A stretch of 64,000 nt of DNA from Lepiota brunneoincarnata (lineage: Eukaryota; Basidiomycota; Agaricomycetes; Agaricales; Agaricaceae): NCBI GenBank assembly GCA_023014365.1, contig JAEBUN010000005.1, positions 1,054,001 through 1,118,000 on the forward strand, given 5' to 3'. Below are positions 1 through 11,538 of this stretch, in pieces. Both the position numbers and the translations under genes were made by a program. Within the stretch, counting starts at the first letter, position 1. Every line of letters starts with the position of its first letter. The notes under the pieces were generated by a model that saw nothing but the letters and a program-made list of their open reading frames with translations, was not told where the DNA came from and searched no databases.

Positions 1-373
1 GCTGCTCACACCACCACCGGCTCCGCTCACAGGCTATTTTTCCCTCCTCCCGTCCTGGGGTACACGAATATCCCGGTCTGCCATCTTGACACAGTATCGT
101 GAAGCCATCGCTGCCCTCTCTGAGCGTCTCGGCACGGACAAATGGTTCCTAGGCTCTGCGTATGTCATTCCTATCCCGTTACTTTGCCACTGCCATTGAC
201 TCGTATATTGTAGTGAACCAACGCCGCTCGACGCTCTCGCGTTCGCGTACCTCCACTGCATCCTTCACTCATCTGACTTTATCCGAGTTGAAGTCACCAA
301 ACGCGTCAACCTCGTCGCTTGGGAATGGCGTGTCCGAAGCACCATACGCGCTGCGTTTATCGCGCCTCTATAG
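1..373 (+). CDS. Metaxin/Sam37-like mitochondrial import protein, 3' end only
   Basis: C-terminal part of a gene whose 5' end lies outside the window. The readable exon around 107-158 gives a GST-C/metaxin-like stretch (LSERLGTDKWFLGS). An intron runs from about 159 (GTATGT donor) to about 213. The last exon then reads EPTPLDALAFAYLH followed by a basic helix with VNLVAWEWRV and stops at 371-373. The motif of Pro, Leu-Asp-Ala-Leu and a Tyr-Leu-His helix is typical of metaxin and Sam35/Sam37 proteins, which sit on the cytosolic face of the mitochondrial SAM complex and help insert beta-barrel proteins. Which member of the family this is cannot be told from the fragment. It is convergent with the TLC gene, whose stop is at 566. 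Confidence 0.6.
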
Positions 374-565
374 GTATCATGTTGCTCCATCTAGACTAGA
401 TATATAATAGATTTCTACTTGTGCACGGTTTCCCCGACTGTATCGGCACCGCTACCGTTAGCGCCCAACAAGCTTGCGCGTTCACCAGGCGGGGTCTTTA
501 ATCTCTTGCGCACCAACGCGATCATTTTCAAAAACCTGGTTATGAATTTATCAGCGGCGACGCTG

Positions 566-1472
566 CTAGATGGTGATGAATACGCGCCAGATGACGTTGA
601 GGCTTTGGAGCACCACATTACCACTCATGTAAACGATGGTGTAAAATATGGGAATCTCGTGCCAGACTTCGAGGAGGGTGAGACAGAATCGTATGGAGAC
701 ACTTCCTCCATAGACCAACCGAACCCCGAAGAAGGATGAAAGCAGGAAGACCCCATTGACGAATTGAAAGGTTGTTCCAGTGCGGCCAGTCTTGTCCAAG
801 AACCTATGGGATACAACTCGAGCTAGCGTTGCACGTCAAATAGGAAATGCATACCAGTGAATATTCAAGAAAAATGTGCTGATCTCCCACAATAGACAGC
901 GCGTAGCATAATACGCTACAAACGGTCTCTGCAACAAATTAATTCATGATGATGAGAACATTCCCCATCATCACGGTGGCAGGACGACACTTGCATAAGA
1001 CATGGTATAGACCAGGAAACACGCAAAGCCGTGCACCACGAAGCCGATATCGATGAAGTTGATCACGGCATCGAAAAAGTCCCAGAGAAAGTAGCCGGCT
1101 GCAATGCCATGGACAAGACCGGTGGTGTCACTCCAGCCAAACGCCTTATCGAGCTCCCGGTCCGGTGTTTCGGTCAAAACGGCGTAGGCTGCCAAAGGCA
1201 CGATGATGAGGACATGCACCTGGGACACCGCATGCATTACCCTGTGAGCCCGAAACGTTTGAGTACACCCTAGCTCTTGGATGTGCCCGAGACACGCACC
1301 AGACGTTTCTTGCATGCCTGTCTTTGGAGCCGTAGGCGATGGGAAACCAGCGAAGAGAAAGCCAGGGTGCAAAGACGAGGTGGACAAAGGTGAAGCCAAG
1401 AGAAGAGTAGAGGATGGTTAGGATGTGTTCTGGTATCTTTGTGAGGCCCAGGGTATTAGATAGAAAGTCCAT
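566..1472 (-). CDS. TLC-domain multi-pass membrane protein (TMEM56/TLCD4-like)
   Basis: Four exons join to an open frame of about 245 residues: 1300-1472, about 989-1241, 855-928 and 566-803. The protein starts MDFLSNTLGLTK and has several hydrophobic helices. It shows the TLC-domain signature: VSQVHVLIIVPLA, then YFLWDFFDAVINF, then RPFVAYYATR and WEISTFFLNIHWFLDK. TLC proteins are ER or plasma membrane lipid-handling proteins related to ceramide synthases; this one lacks the ceramide-synthase Lag1 motif and resembles the TMEM56/TLCD branch. The exon 2/3 donor (S-Y-A-S before R-P-F) is non-ideal and may be off by a few bases, although the total length is a multiple of three. The exon at 566-803 proves the minus strand is coding here, not the overlapping plus-strand frame. 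Divergent from the TilS gene. Confidence 0.8.
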
Positions 1473-1473
1473 A

Positions 1474-1510
1474 GTGGTGATGGTGATGGTGGTGGTGGTG
1501 GTGGTGATGG
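1474..1510. repeat. GGTGRT simple-sequence tract in a divergent promoter
   Basis: A run of (G)GTGATG/GTG units fills much of the 74 bp between the start codons of the TLC gene (1472, minus) and the TilS gene (1547, plus). It is a low-complexity purine/GT-rich tract, likely variable between strains, and sits where a shared promoter must lie. Confidence 0.7.
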
Positions 1511-1546
1511 GAGAACGGCCTACATTACCACCATCACACCCTTTTC

Positions 1547-3606
1547 ATGCGCCCACTCGCCATCTCCTCCGATGAATTCGCTCGTTACTTCAAGCGCACA
1601 CGTCCACCCTCAGGTTGGCCACAGAACATCGGTATTCCCTTTCCGAACAACTTTATTACTCTTACTCACCACCCCCGCAGCCGTAGCAAACTCAGGAGGT
1701 CCAGACTCAACCTGCCTCCTTTTCCTCCTCCGCCGCCACATCGCTCTCACACCTAACACCAACCCTTCTCGCGTCTTCTCTCTCACCGTTGACCATGCCC
1801 TGCAGCCCACCTCCGCAGAAATGGCAGACCACTGCGCACGCTTCGCAAACGCACTCCGCGTCCCCCACACTACCTCCATCATCCCTTGGGGATCCCCGCC
1901 CTTTCCACCACTTCCCAAATTAGGCGATTCCTTCGAGGCCATCGCACGCATAGCGAGGTATAGTATTCTTTGGCAAGACATGCGGAAGAGTAATATCGGC
2001 GTCTTGGCACTCGGCCACCACGCAGACGATCAAGTCGAGACAGCGTTGATGCGTCTCGGTCGGCACTCCTCTCAACTTGGAGGACGAGGTATGCTCGGGT
2101 GCCGTAGGTGGGGTATGGGCATGCACGGTCTTGGGTGGGTTGGTCATGAGGGCATGAACAAGTGGATTGTCCGGCCCTTGCTCGAGTTGTCCAAGGTGCG
2201 TGGCCGTTCACTTGTGCGCCTCTCTCCTTTCCGCCCCTCCTCATGCACAACCAAAGGATCGGATACTAGCCACATGCGAGGAGAATAGGCTCGATTATGT
2301 CACAGACCACACGAACTTTCAGCCCGATATCACTCTGCGCAACGCTCTACGTGCAATCATCGCCAGTTCAGACAAAAAGGTGAGCTTTAAACCAACTTGT
2401 TATTTTCGGTACTTAAAGCCCCGCCACAGGAAAAACCACCAGACCTTAGCACCTTCCCCTCAGACATTGTGAAAAAGCTCGATGCAATCAACTCCACCAT
2501 CTCCACCTTTGTCCACCTCTCCATCGACCTCAATAGCACCTCTGACCGCCTCCGGGGCGCCGTAAAAGCAATCGACACTTTCGCAGCCGACATAGAAAAC
2601 CAAGGTACCCTTTTCTTTCCCCAGAAGTGTCAACGCTTCGTAATCATTTCCCCGTCCCCCAGCATCAAGCTACCTCGAAAAAATCCGTCTCCCGTCCCCG
2701 CCTGGCACCTTCCTCATCTCGACCCGCGCCCTCTCTAGCATAACAAACCCACTCGTCCAACGCGCCATCATCCTCCGTATCCTACGTTACATCTCCTTCC
2801 ATCCCTGGGGCTCTCTCCGCTCCCAAGCCCGTCGCTCTCGGCACTCCCTCGACCAAATTATCAGAAAAGTGTGGAACCCCGCACCCTTTGAAGCAGGTAT
2901 TGAAGTCTTCGTAGCTGGTGCTGGTGTCCTATGGGCCCCTGTCGTCGTGGATGCGAGTGAGTATGGTTTTGCCCTCGCTGCTGGTGCCGGTAATACTTTG
3001 GAGATGGGAGGCAGGATCAAGAGACCTAATTCCGGAAAGGTTGCGAGTGGGAAGGTCCCACTTGGGAAGGGAGAGGTCGGGTGGTTGGTGCACAGGCAAC
3101 CGCCTTTCCAGAAAACAAAGATGGAAAATTATGGGGTTGAGGATACACTGAATGCAGATCTTACACCAACCCTGAAGGCTGCTTTAAACGCTTGGAACGA
3201 GGGCAAGGGAAGTGGACCGGAAGTGGTGGAGGTATTGTATGATTGTCGCTTCCTGATCAAGATCGACTTGTCCAAGATGCCCAAGCGCATCATGCAATCA
3301 ATTCTCAACCACCAAGCAGAGGAACCGAAAATTGCTGTTCGACCTTGGACACGATATTTTTGTTGGCCAAAGATCGTAATATTTACCCGAGGACACCAAC
3401 AACCCAAAAGCGCACCACACTGGCGCCCAGTAATCGGCGAAGTAACACTACATTCCAGTGTTGACTCGCACAAACGATCTCCCGTATTTCCTTGGCTTAG
3501 ACAACAAGATCCTAATATGACACGTCACAAGCACACAAGCTCCAGGGAGCCAGTCACCTGCGACTGGGTAACCACCTCATGGATCCGCACTTTAGACGCC
3601 ACCTGA
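1547..3606 (+). CDS. tRNA(Ile)-lysidine synthetase family protein (TilS), PP-loop ATPase
   Basis: Five exons (1547-1631, 1681-2195, 2257-2379, 2430-2604, 2663-3606) give a 613-residue open frame. The N-terminal half has the PP-loop SGGPDS near residue 33, then VDHALQP, SFEAIARIARY and LGHHADDQVET. This is the TilS pattern that binds ATP and handles cytidine-34 of the AUA-reading tRNA-Ile. In fungi such proteins are expected to serve the mitochondrial tRNA, since AUA is read differently in the cytosol; that location is inferred and no clear presequence is visible. The roughly 300-residue C-terminal region is fungal and I do not recognise a bacterial TilS C-domain in it. All four introns have GT-AG ends. 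Divergent from the TLC gene with 74 bp between ATGs. Confidence 0.82.
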
Positions 3607-3625
3607 ATGCCCACCGCCCCCCGCA

Positions 3626-4964
3626 TCATAACCTTGCCTTTATCCCCCCTTCGTTGTTCGTGAACTCCTCAAATACACCCACCCACACCTTGATATCAAA
3701 ATACTCAAACCACTGGTGTCCAAACTTCAAGTCGGGTACCTGCCCTTGGACGGGACCGACAGAGACAGCTTTGGCATGAGGGATGACGGAGAGGATGTCG
3801 AGACTGGAGGTGAAAGGGACAACAAGGTCGTTTTGGCCGTGGATAACAAGAATTGGTATCGTAGAAGGGATGGCGGAATGTGGAGCGTTGAACTGGAGGT
3901 TGCTAAGCTGTGTGGAAACGTTAGCGTGTAATGCAAAGGGGACAAGAGTGGGTAAGACGTACGGCGCGTGCTTGTTGTACTGCAGATGGGGAATACCAGT
4001 TTTAGGTTCTCACATGAGAGGGACTAGAGAAAGCTCACGAATAGTCTTTGTCGGTCTATAGCAGGTCAGCCACTAAATGCACAGCAGAGCCAAAACACGC
4101 ACCGTCCAGCCACCATCCTCTCTAGCAGTACCTCGAATCTCTCCCGATTCCTCGGATCTCTCAACCACGCCTCATCAAACGTACTTTCCAGTGTCGGCCT
4201 CGCGATCTCCTTCCGCTCTTCTCTAGTGCGTTTCTGGCCTGCTGGTGGAGGGGGTGGGAACCGGAACTTTAGGCCGTAGCGCCGATCACGGATGGGCGTA
4301 GCGAGAGTACCTGTGAGGAATGCGTGTGTGATACAGAAAGGGAGTGAGGTGGGGTTGGTACGGTGGTACGGTAAGAGGAGGAGTTGTTGGGTCACTGCGC
4401 CTGTAGAAGATCCAGATGAGTGTCGGCAGTCTAATAAATGAGGGTGTGTTACTTGCCTCCCATTGAGAATCCACAGATTGCGACTTGTTTCCATTGGAGA
4501 AAGGTGAGTAAGTCGAGGACATCGCGTGCATAGAGCTCGATTGTGATTTCTTCGTCACCCGAAGTGGAGTATGTGGAATCGCCCATCCCTCTGAAAACAT
4601 CCATAGCCATTTACAAGGCAGGGTCATGTTTCGGGTGTGTGAAGGTAGAATTGAGGCCGAGATTATACGTATTAGCGTCCCGAGCGGGGCCTGAGTCCAC
4701 CACAGAGCGTACCTGTGATCTAGGAGTAGAACTGCGCATGCAATCAGGGTCAGTTCCGAGAAAGTGGTGTATGTCTGAACTTTTACCAGGTCGGACGTCC
4801 GCCAAGGCATTCGCCAACCGTTCCCAATCACCCCTCAGCGAACTCATACCGCCTATGAGGACGATAGGAGTCTGCTTCCCGAGGTGCCGCGCACCGAGGA
4901 TGTCGTAGGTCATCCTCCCACCATCGGAGTGGACAATACTCGCACCGTGTTGGTCTCTCGCCAT
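3626..4964 (-). CDS. Alpha/beta hydrolase, tandem copy 1
   Basis: Alpha/beta-hydrolase fold enzyme of about 300 residues, substrate unknown. It begins MARDQHGASIVH. Motifs in order: PIVLIGGMSS (oxyanion-hole strand), VLLLDHRGMGDS, the nucleophile elbow CGFSMGG, the acid in VIHGQNDLVVP, and the catalytic His in LKFGHQWFEYF. The complete Ser-Asp-His triad indicates an active enzyme. The exon carrying VLLLDH is a 19-nt micro-exon (4713-4731). The intron right after the nucleophile elbow is GC-AG (4401-4456, donor GCAAGT). Further small exons read RPTKTI and LQQARA. Start chosen at 4964 because it fits the paralog; an in-frame upstream Met exists at 5015. It lies directly downstream of its paralog in the same direction, so the pair looks like a local duplication. 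Confidence 0.78.
4401..4456 (-). other. GC-AG intron in hydrolase copy 1
   Basis: The 56-nt intron begins GCAAGT and ends CTACAG. Splicing rebuilds the GFSMGG nucleophile elbow followed by AVTQQLLLLP, which aligns with the paralog. The paralog has a GC-AG intron at the same codon position and phase. Confidence 0.75.
4713..4731 (-). other. 19-nt micro-exon, hydrolase copy 1
   Basis: Flanked by a GCGCAG acceptor and a GTACGC donor. It encodes VLLLDH plus two bases of the following Arg codon and joins P-(VLLLDH)-RGMGDS. Position, phase and length equal those of the 19-nt exon in the paralog. Confidence 0.75.
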
Positions 4965-5341
4965 TGGAATCGCGGTGGACGTTGGGTTCCGTCGGCTCTC
5001 GATTGGCTGCCACACAGCCTGAGAGCGGCCCTGAGATTAGATCCACATTGCACCCGACTGATCCATCGTGACATGTGTGCATTTCCTGAATTCCAAATTT
5101 ACCACTCCCCTGAATGCCATTCACTTTCTCAAATTTGCGCAAATGCATCGTAGAGATGAAATTCATGTCAATTCGAGGCGAGTGACAGTGTGTGTGTGTG
5201 CAGAACTTGTCTATCTATGTGGGCCTAGCCAACACACACCTCCCGGCTGACGCCACACTAGTGTTCTTTGGGAACGAGATAACAAGAATATGTAAGAACT
5301 GATCCCACAGTGCAGCTGTGTTGAGCGGCGGTACGACAGTC
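4965..5341. other. Intergenic spacer between hydrolase paralogs
   Basis: It holds the promoter of hydrolase copy 1 and the 3' end of copy 2. A short (TG)n run lies near 5189-5200. Nothing coding, no RNA gene and no repeat shared with the other spacers was seen. Confidence 0.6.
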
Positions 5342-6684
5342 TCAAGCCGGGGGTATTATAGGCTTTTGCATAAAGACGTGCAACACGTCGTGCCACACCT
5401 GTGGGTCAAAATATTCATACCACAAGTGTCCAAAGTTGAGGGTCGGGACCTGCCCCGGCTGTGACCCTTGCTCCACGAGTCGAGCCCATGGAATATATTT
5501 CACGATGTTCTGCCAGAAACTCGTCATTCTTTTTGAAGTTAAGGGAGCTTGGGCTGCTAACCTCACCACAGAACAAAGGGACGACCTGATCCAATTGGCC
5601 GTGAATGATCATTACCTGCACGCCTTTCGGCAAATTTCCGAGCAACTGCTCGAACGCAAATTTCCGTAGCTGTGGAATATCAACGTCGGCCACATTGGTG
5701 TTTCATATAAGCAGGGAAGCCTACTGCTACTCCTTGCTTAGCTATACACCAACCAATCATTCAGTTACTTCATGTTGTAAAAATACGGGGATAGCATACC
5801 GATCACCTCTCCTGGTCGGTTGCTATCATGAGGCCCACGGATTTCTCAGTCACCGCGCCGCTACCTGACAGATGTCCAAGACTGGCACTGACCTGAGATT
5901 ATTATCAGTAATCCTGTTAAACAGGTGCTCAAACCGCCCGCGATTGGCTTCGATCCAGGCAGGGTCAAGGGTAGCCGCGATAACTCGTCGCGCGCCTTCT
6001 TTTCTCTCTTCGAGTGACCTAGGTGTTCCAGGAATAGTTGTCAGTGGGAGACCGGCAGTGTGTTGGACCCGGCATCTTGTGCCTACGAGGAAGAGGTGTG
6101 TCGTCCGGAAGGGTATGGTTGCGGGTTTGGTTGTGTGCCAGGGCAGGACAAGCATTTGTTGCGCGATTACCCCTGTGTTCCGTCGTGTTAGTACCATAGC
6201 ACCGTGTCGTTCAGAGTGGAGATCCTTGCCTCCCATTGAATGACCGCATAGTGCGATCTCATTCCACTTCAAGCGGGTGAGCAGGAAGAGAAGGTCACGA
6301 GCTAATAGTTCGATCGTGATATCCTCGTCCCCGGACGGGCTTGATGTCGAGCCACCCATTCCCCTATAAGCGTAGGAACCGTCTCAAAATCAGTGCCTCG
6401 TTCCGTGGAGACATGGAAAAAATCGGCAGGACTCACCGATGATCATACAATAACACTTTTCACCACCTGTATCGTTTCGAGATACCACAACGAGAGAAAA
6501 TAACCGAAATACCTGGGTGAGTCCTTGCTAGCATCTTACTGACTCGGTCGGAGTCACTTCGGATAGCCGTCATACCACAGATGAATACAATCGGGGTCGT
6601 TTGTCCCAGATAGTACGAGCCCAGGACCTCGTAAGCCAATTTCGCTCCATCGGGGAGGACGACCGTTGAAAATCCAGTCGCCAT
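5342..6684 (-). CDS. Alpha/beta hydrolase, tandem copy 2
   Basis: Paralog of the gene at 3626-4964 with the same exon plan. The protein starts MATGFSTVVLPDG. It has PIVFICGMTA, the micro-exon block VLLYDHRGMGGS, the nucleophile elbow CGHSMGG, then QQMLVLPWHT, RPGEVIAKQGVA, the acid in IIHGQLDQVVP and the His in LNFGHLWYEYF. It ends FMQKPIIPPA. All three catalytic residues are present. The exon at 6437-6455 is 19 nt. The intron after the elbow (6173-6229) is GC-AG. Late introns include about 5530-5586, after CGE and before NIVKYIPWARLV. Substrate is unknown; the family includes many fungal esterase-like and hydrolase proteins of unassigned role. Expression is probably independent of copy 1 because about 380 bp separate them. 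Confidence 0.78.
6173..6229 (-). other. GC-AG intron in hydrolase copy 2, stop-free
   Basis: A 57-nt intron with donor GCAAGG, a perfect TACTAAC branch site and an ACACAG acceptor. Its length is a multiple of three and it has no stop codon in frame, so retention would insert 19 residues just after the nucleophile elbow. Confidence 0.7.
6437..6455 (-). other. 19-nt micro-exon, hydrolase copy 2
   Basis: Between an AAAAG acceptor and a GTGAGT donor. It encodes VLLYDH plus two bases of the next Arg codon. Without it the strand-turn motif VLLYDHRGMG is lost and the frame breaks. Confidence 0.72.
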
Positions 6685-7495
6685 ATTCGCAGTATCTGGT
6701 TCCTGGGGGGCTCTCTGCTGCTCGGTCCCGGTAGGGGGTACAGTAATGGGGAGGAGGTGTAAAATGTTTTTGCACAGGCCGGTAAACCCGTTCCTGACAA
6801 GACACTCAAAGCTTTTGTAGTGGAGATAAGAAGCGTCTTCGGAAGCCATAAACCACCGTGCCAGTGGGTGTGTAACAAGGGAAAATACAAAACTGAAGGG
6901 TCGTAATAAGTGCGAAGACCTCGGGGTGCACAGGCCAGGGAGATGCCCAAGGGGCCAGGGGGCAGCTGTGGGACTATAGCCATATGGATCATACATATAG
7001 ATAGGCCACGCGTGAAATATTTTCGCGCCCGGTGGATCAGAATGAGAGGGCTAAGTGAGGGTTGACAAGAGCATCCGTGCTGCCCCTATAGCACCCGCGC
7101 ACATCACCCACACCGCTAATCCAGGTTCTCCCTGTTTGCGGGTCCAATTACTGATCTTCTTCAGCACGTGCCCTTCAACTGCCCCGTTTCGAGGCAATGT
7201 TGAATTTATACCTAAGGAGTTCTTCCACTCAACCCGAGGTCTAGGCGAGGCCAGAGAGGTTTGGCAAGGAGCCGCTTTGATCTTGGGGCTTTTGAAAACT
7301 TGTACCATACCTAGTGAGCTTGATGTCCTGGGCCCTCCAAGGATCTAATCCACGTGGAGCCAAAGCCGATTTTGGACTCAAAATGAGTTAGCATGAGACT
7401 GAAGCTAACATCAGTGACTTTTGACATTCAGTAGCAAGGTCGGAACGGATCAACATCATTGACTACAGCTGTTGCTTAGCGGGATTCTACCCCCT
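6685..7495. other. Intergenic region, no gene seen
   Basis: About 800 bp between the start of hydrolase copy 2 and the stop of the Nopp140-like gene. Short open frames occur on both strands (near 7051-7348) but lack recognisable domains and mirror each other. The part next to 6684 presumably holds the hydrolase promoter. Confidence 0.5.
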
Positions 7496-9177
7496 TCAAT
7501 CCACAAACTTGAAGCTGTGGCTCTGTAGCTGGAGAGAAGATTAAAAGCAGATGTCAGTCTCGTACATGATCAGGATGGAATTGAGTTTACCGTGATCTCG
7601 CCGCCCTTATAGCTTCCCTTCTTTTTCTTATTTTTCTCCTTTCGGAAACCAGCTCCGCGAGTGACAATGAGGTCTGCGTGAGCGCGTTGGCCGTAATCAT
7701 TCGCAGGCCCACCCTTCGAAAACGGAATGGTCAGAACTTGAAAAATCGCGGGGCTAAATTTAAAGACCTTTGCCACATAGCTATTGTCGATGACAGCATC
7801 TGATACAACCGTATCAGCTTTGATACGTTGGAACCTTGCACCACTCTGTCGCCCTTTCTTTCCGCCGCCGTTAGTATCATTGTTTAACTGGTTCCCATTA
7901 GATCCCTCGCGTGGATTGTCTGCGGTGGTGGGAGCAGCAGCAGCACTATCTGCAGATATCTTGCGTTTTTTTGTTGTCGCCGGTCCTCCTTCCATCCCTT
8001 TGCCACTTGCCTTTCTTTTCTCCGGTGGCTGAACCTTGGCGAGCTTTGCGAATGTTTTCTTTTCAGGTGTGGGGTAAGAGTCGGAGTCGGAGTCGTGCGA
8101 GGAGCTGGGACTGGAATCACTGTCTGAGGTGCTGCCGCTCGAGCTTGGTGGTGAAGTAGTCTTTTTGTCTATGTTCATCTGCTGGGGCTTTTCGACTTCC
8201 AAGTCAGAAGACGACGAATCCGATTCAGAACTTGATGACGAGCTGCTGTCACTACCGGAGCTCTGCTTTTTAGCTGGCTTAGGGACTGCTGGTTCCTTCT
8301 TTAGATTTGCTGTAGAGTCGGAAGAGGTGTCAGTATCCGAGGCCGAGTTAGAACCCGATGAAGAATCAGAGCTCGAACGTGAGGTAGAGTCGCTGTCTGA
8401 ATCCGGATTCTTCCCGTGTTTCTCACTGCTGGAGGAGAGGGTCCGGCTGGATTCGCGTTCAAGAAGGGTGCGTTTCGTAGGTGGTGTTAGCTTGGAGTCG
8501 GGTTTGGGAGTAGGGATATCGGAGTCGTTCGACTCATCACCTAGAAGTTGCATAGGTAAGTAACTTAGAGGAGAGTTCCCTGCCCGACTCACCTGATTCA
8601 GATGAAGTGCTGTCACTATCAGACGGGTCTTATAACAGGTTTAGAACGATATGAGTATTGGTCACTATCTTACATACTGCTCGATTCGGACGAAGACTCC
8701 TTGGCTCTGGCCGTGGCTTTTAGCTGGGCTTTTTTCTTTGTCTTCGGGAGGTCACTGGACGAGTCCGAGTCCGAAGATGAGCTAGAAGCTTGGAGGTTTC
8801 TTATGAGATGGTTTTGGTTAGTGGATGGTGGAAAATGCGTACCGTCAGACTCATGGCCGGGCCTGAGGGGCTATTAGCTGTAGAATTTGTGTGCGAAGTG
8901 TTGAAGACGTACGAAGTCGTTTTCCTCTTTTTCTGTCGCTTTTGTTGGAGCATCCATTGCTTAACGATATCCTCTAATGAAGGTCCCGCTTGTTGGACGC
9001 CGTCTTTGAGTACCACAACATCCTTTACTTCCTTTTTCAGTGCCTGAGCGGTCTTAGTGAGTGATTTCTGGATAAGGAAGGCGTGTATTAGGGTGTATGT
9101 TGCTGCAAAGCTTGGAACATCGGTCGGGTGGTATAATGGTACTTGAAATGGTACTGACTGGCGAGGTTTCTGTCCAT
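7496..9177 (-). CDS. SRP40: Nopp140/SRP40-like nucleolar phosphoprotein
   Basis: A nucleolar chaperone of snoRNPs by family. Exon 1 is only 19 nt (9159-9177, MDRNLA). It splices to a LisH-like helix (TTYTLIHAFLIQKSLTKT) and then KKEVKDVVVLKDGV. The middle is a long Ser/Asp/Glu-rich region with alternating acidic-serine blocks and Lys/Pro linkers, typical of CK2-phosphorylated Nopp140. The conserved SRP40 C-terminal domain reads FQRIKADTV, DNSYVAK, DYGQRAHADLIVTRG, FRKEKNKKKKGSYKGG and, after a last intron (about 7533-7590), EITLQSHSFKFVD. The stop is at 7496-7498. Two internal introns around 8640-8690 and 8800-8845 have approximate borders. Divergent from RIB4 with about 95 bp between ATGs. 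Confidence 0.83.
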
Positions 9178-9272
9178 GTGAGGTAGAGAAATACAAGGCT
9201 GATGGTAAACTTTTTTCTGATGGACATATGAAAAGGCAATCAAATCCCACGCCCCCCTCATTCCATCCAACA

Positions 9273-9969
<697 letters not shown>

Positions 9970-10104
9970 ATCCTAGTGTAGAAAATAACGAGTTTTTTGC
10001 TGTCCAGCGTTAGCCGGGTCGGCTTCCGGTCCACTTGCTCCTAAACCATCACCTTCCCCGCACCCTCTCTCACCTCCCCCCCCACGGCCCAGCCGTCCGT
10101 CGTC

Positions 10105-11281
10105 ATGAAGAAAAAGGTGAATCCAACACCACACCATGCCTCTTTGCGGCTATAAAATAGTACATTCATTCAGGTCCTCTTGATGGGTGCCTCGGGCAGC
10201 GGGAAAACATCCATGCGATCACTGATTTTGTGAGCCAAATCCGCACATTCCGTCTCAACCGTCTCTCTAAAGTTCTCGCCAAGCTCGAACAACCCGGCAT
10301 CTCTTACCTCTCGCCTAGGCGCTACTATCGACGTCGAACAAAACCATGTTCGTTTTCTCGGCGATCTCATCCTCAATCTCTGGGACTGTGGAGGCCAAGA
10401 CTCCTTCATGGATTCCTACCTGACCACCCAACGCCCGACTATTTTCCAACAAGTTGGTGTTATGATATACGTTTTCGACGTCGAGACGCGCGAAATGGGC
10501 AAAGACTTGGAGTACTATCGTGACTGCCTTGAAGGTCTGCGGCATTACAGCCCGGACGCCACCGTTTTCCTCCTCGTGCACAAAATGGATTTGGTGAGAG
10601 AGTCCAAGCAGGCTCTCGACAAGAAACGACAAGAGCTAGAAGAAGCCAGTGGCGACGCAAGCATCTCAGTGTTTGGAACCAGCATCTATGACGAAACTCT
10701 CTACAAAGTGCGTTCCTAGCCCTTCAATTCCGCCTTATATCCTCTTCTTTACCATATTCATATTCACAGGCATGGTCAAGCATCGTGCATACTCTCATTC
10801 CAAATGCTGCTATCCTCTCAAAACATCTCTCAATCTTCGCCCAGGCATGTAATGCAACGGAGGTCATCCTCTTCGAGCGCACCACCTTCCTCATAATTGC
10901 CACTTCTTCGTCTGGTTCAGGCGTAGCTTCCTCTGCCGTCCCAACACTCGGCAAGGATGGGACGAACCACCAGCTTGAGCCAACGCGCTACGAGCGTACC
11001 TCCGAGCTTATCAAAGCCTTCAAGTACGCATGTGCCCGAGTGCGCGAAGAGTTTCATACCCTTGAATTGGACCTGCACGACTTTAGTGCGGTCTTGGATG
11101 AGCTGACTAAAAACACATATGTCCTGGTTATTCTTCACGACCCCACAATAGGTGAACTTTTCACATGTTATCGTCTCGTGATAAGCACTAACGCGTCTAC
11201 CTAGAAACCGCTGCTGTTAAACTGAACATTCGTTTAGCACGTAATAAATTTGAGACCCTCCAGGCAGATAGTCTAAATTAG
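10105..11281 (+). CDS. GTR1: Rag-family GTPase GTR1 (RagA/B type)
   Basis: Subunit of the EGO/Rag GTPase that tells TORC1 about amino acids at the vacuole. Five exons (10105-10116, 10174-10229, 10284-10707, 10770-11151, 11205-11281) give 316 residues. The first exon is only 12 nt. The P-loop reads GASGSGKTSM. Then come RLGATIDVEQNHVRFLG (switch I), LNLWDCGGQD (G3), VHKMDL (NKxD position with H-K-M-D, as in Gtr1 proteins) and the roadblock-like C-terminal half beginning AWSSIVHTLIPN. It is convergent with RAP1 (257 bp between stops). NPR2, a negative regulator acting on this GTPase, is also in the window but 45 kb away. Confidence 0.93.
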
Positions 11282-11538
11282 CACACCCCACTCGCCATTT
11301 CCTAACTACTTTTCCGATATGCTTTACGTATAGTCAATCACTTTATCCTTATGTTTATTGTTAATACTACTTAGTGACTATGCTTTTTTCTTATTTTCAG
11401 GCTTGCCGTTTGTGTTCATATTAGCATCATTAAATTATTATCTATGCTTAGCACGATATAATCATAGGAATGTCCAAGGGCATCGTCCTGAGTACATCGC
11501 TGACCAGTAAATACTCACCAATTAAGCACAGCAAGCAA

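Noticed and set aside
419..739. Plus-strand open frame of 106 codons as a further exon of the metaxin-like gene
   Set aside because: The minus strand here (566-803) encodes the last exon of the TLC-domain gene with clear family motifs; the plus frame is its shadow. The metaxin frame has its own stop at 371-373.
1474..1510. Telomere-like or origin-like repeat
   Set aside because: The unit is GGTGRT, not TTAGGG, and it is only a 37-bp simple-sequence tract in a promoter.
6460..6996. A third alpha/beta hydrolase copy
   Set aside because: The N-terminal part at 6460-6684 splices onto 5342-6455 and belongs to copy 2; there are only two genes.
7051..7348. Overlapping open frames on both strands in the SRP40-hydrolase gap
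   Set aside because: They mirror each other, have no recognisable domain, and lack splice or start context.
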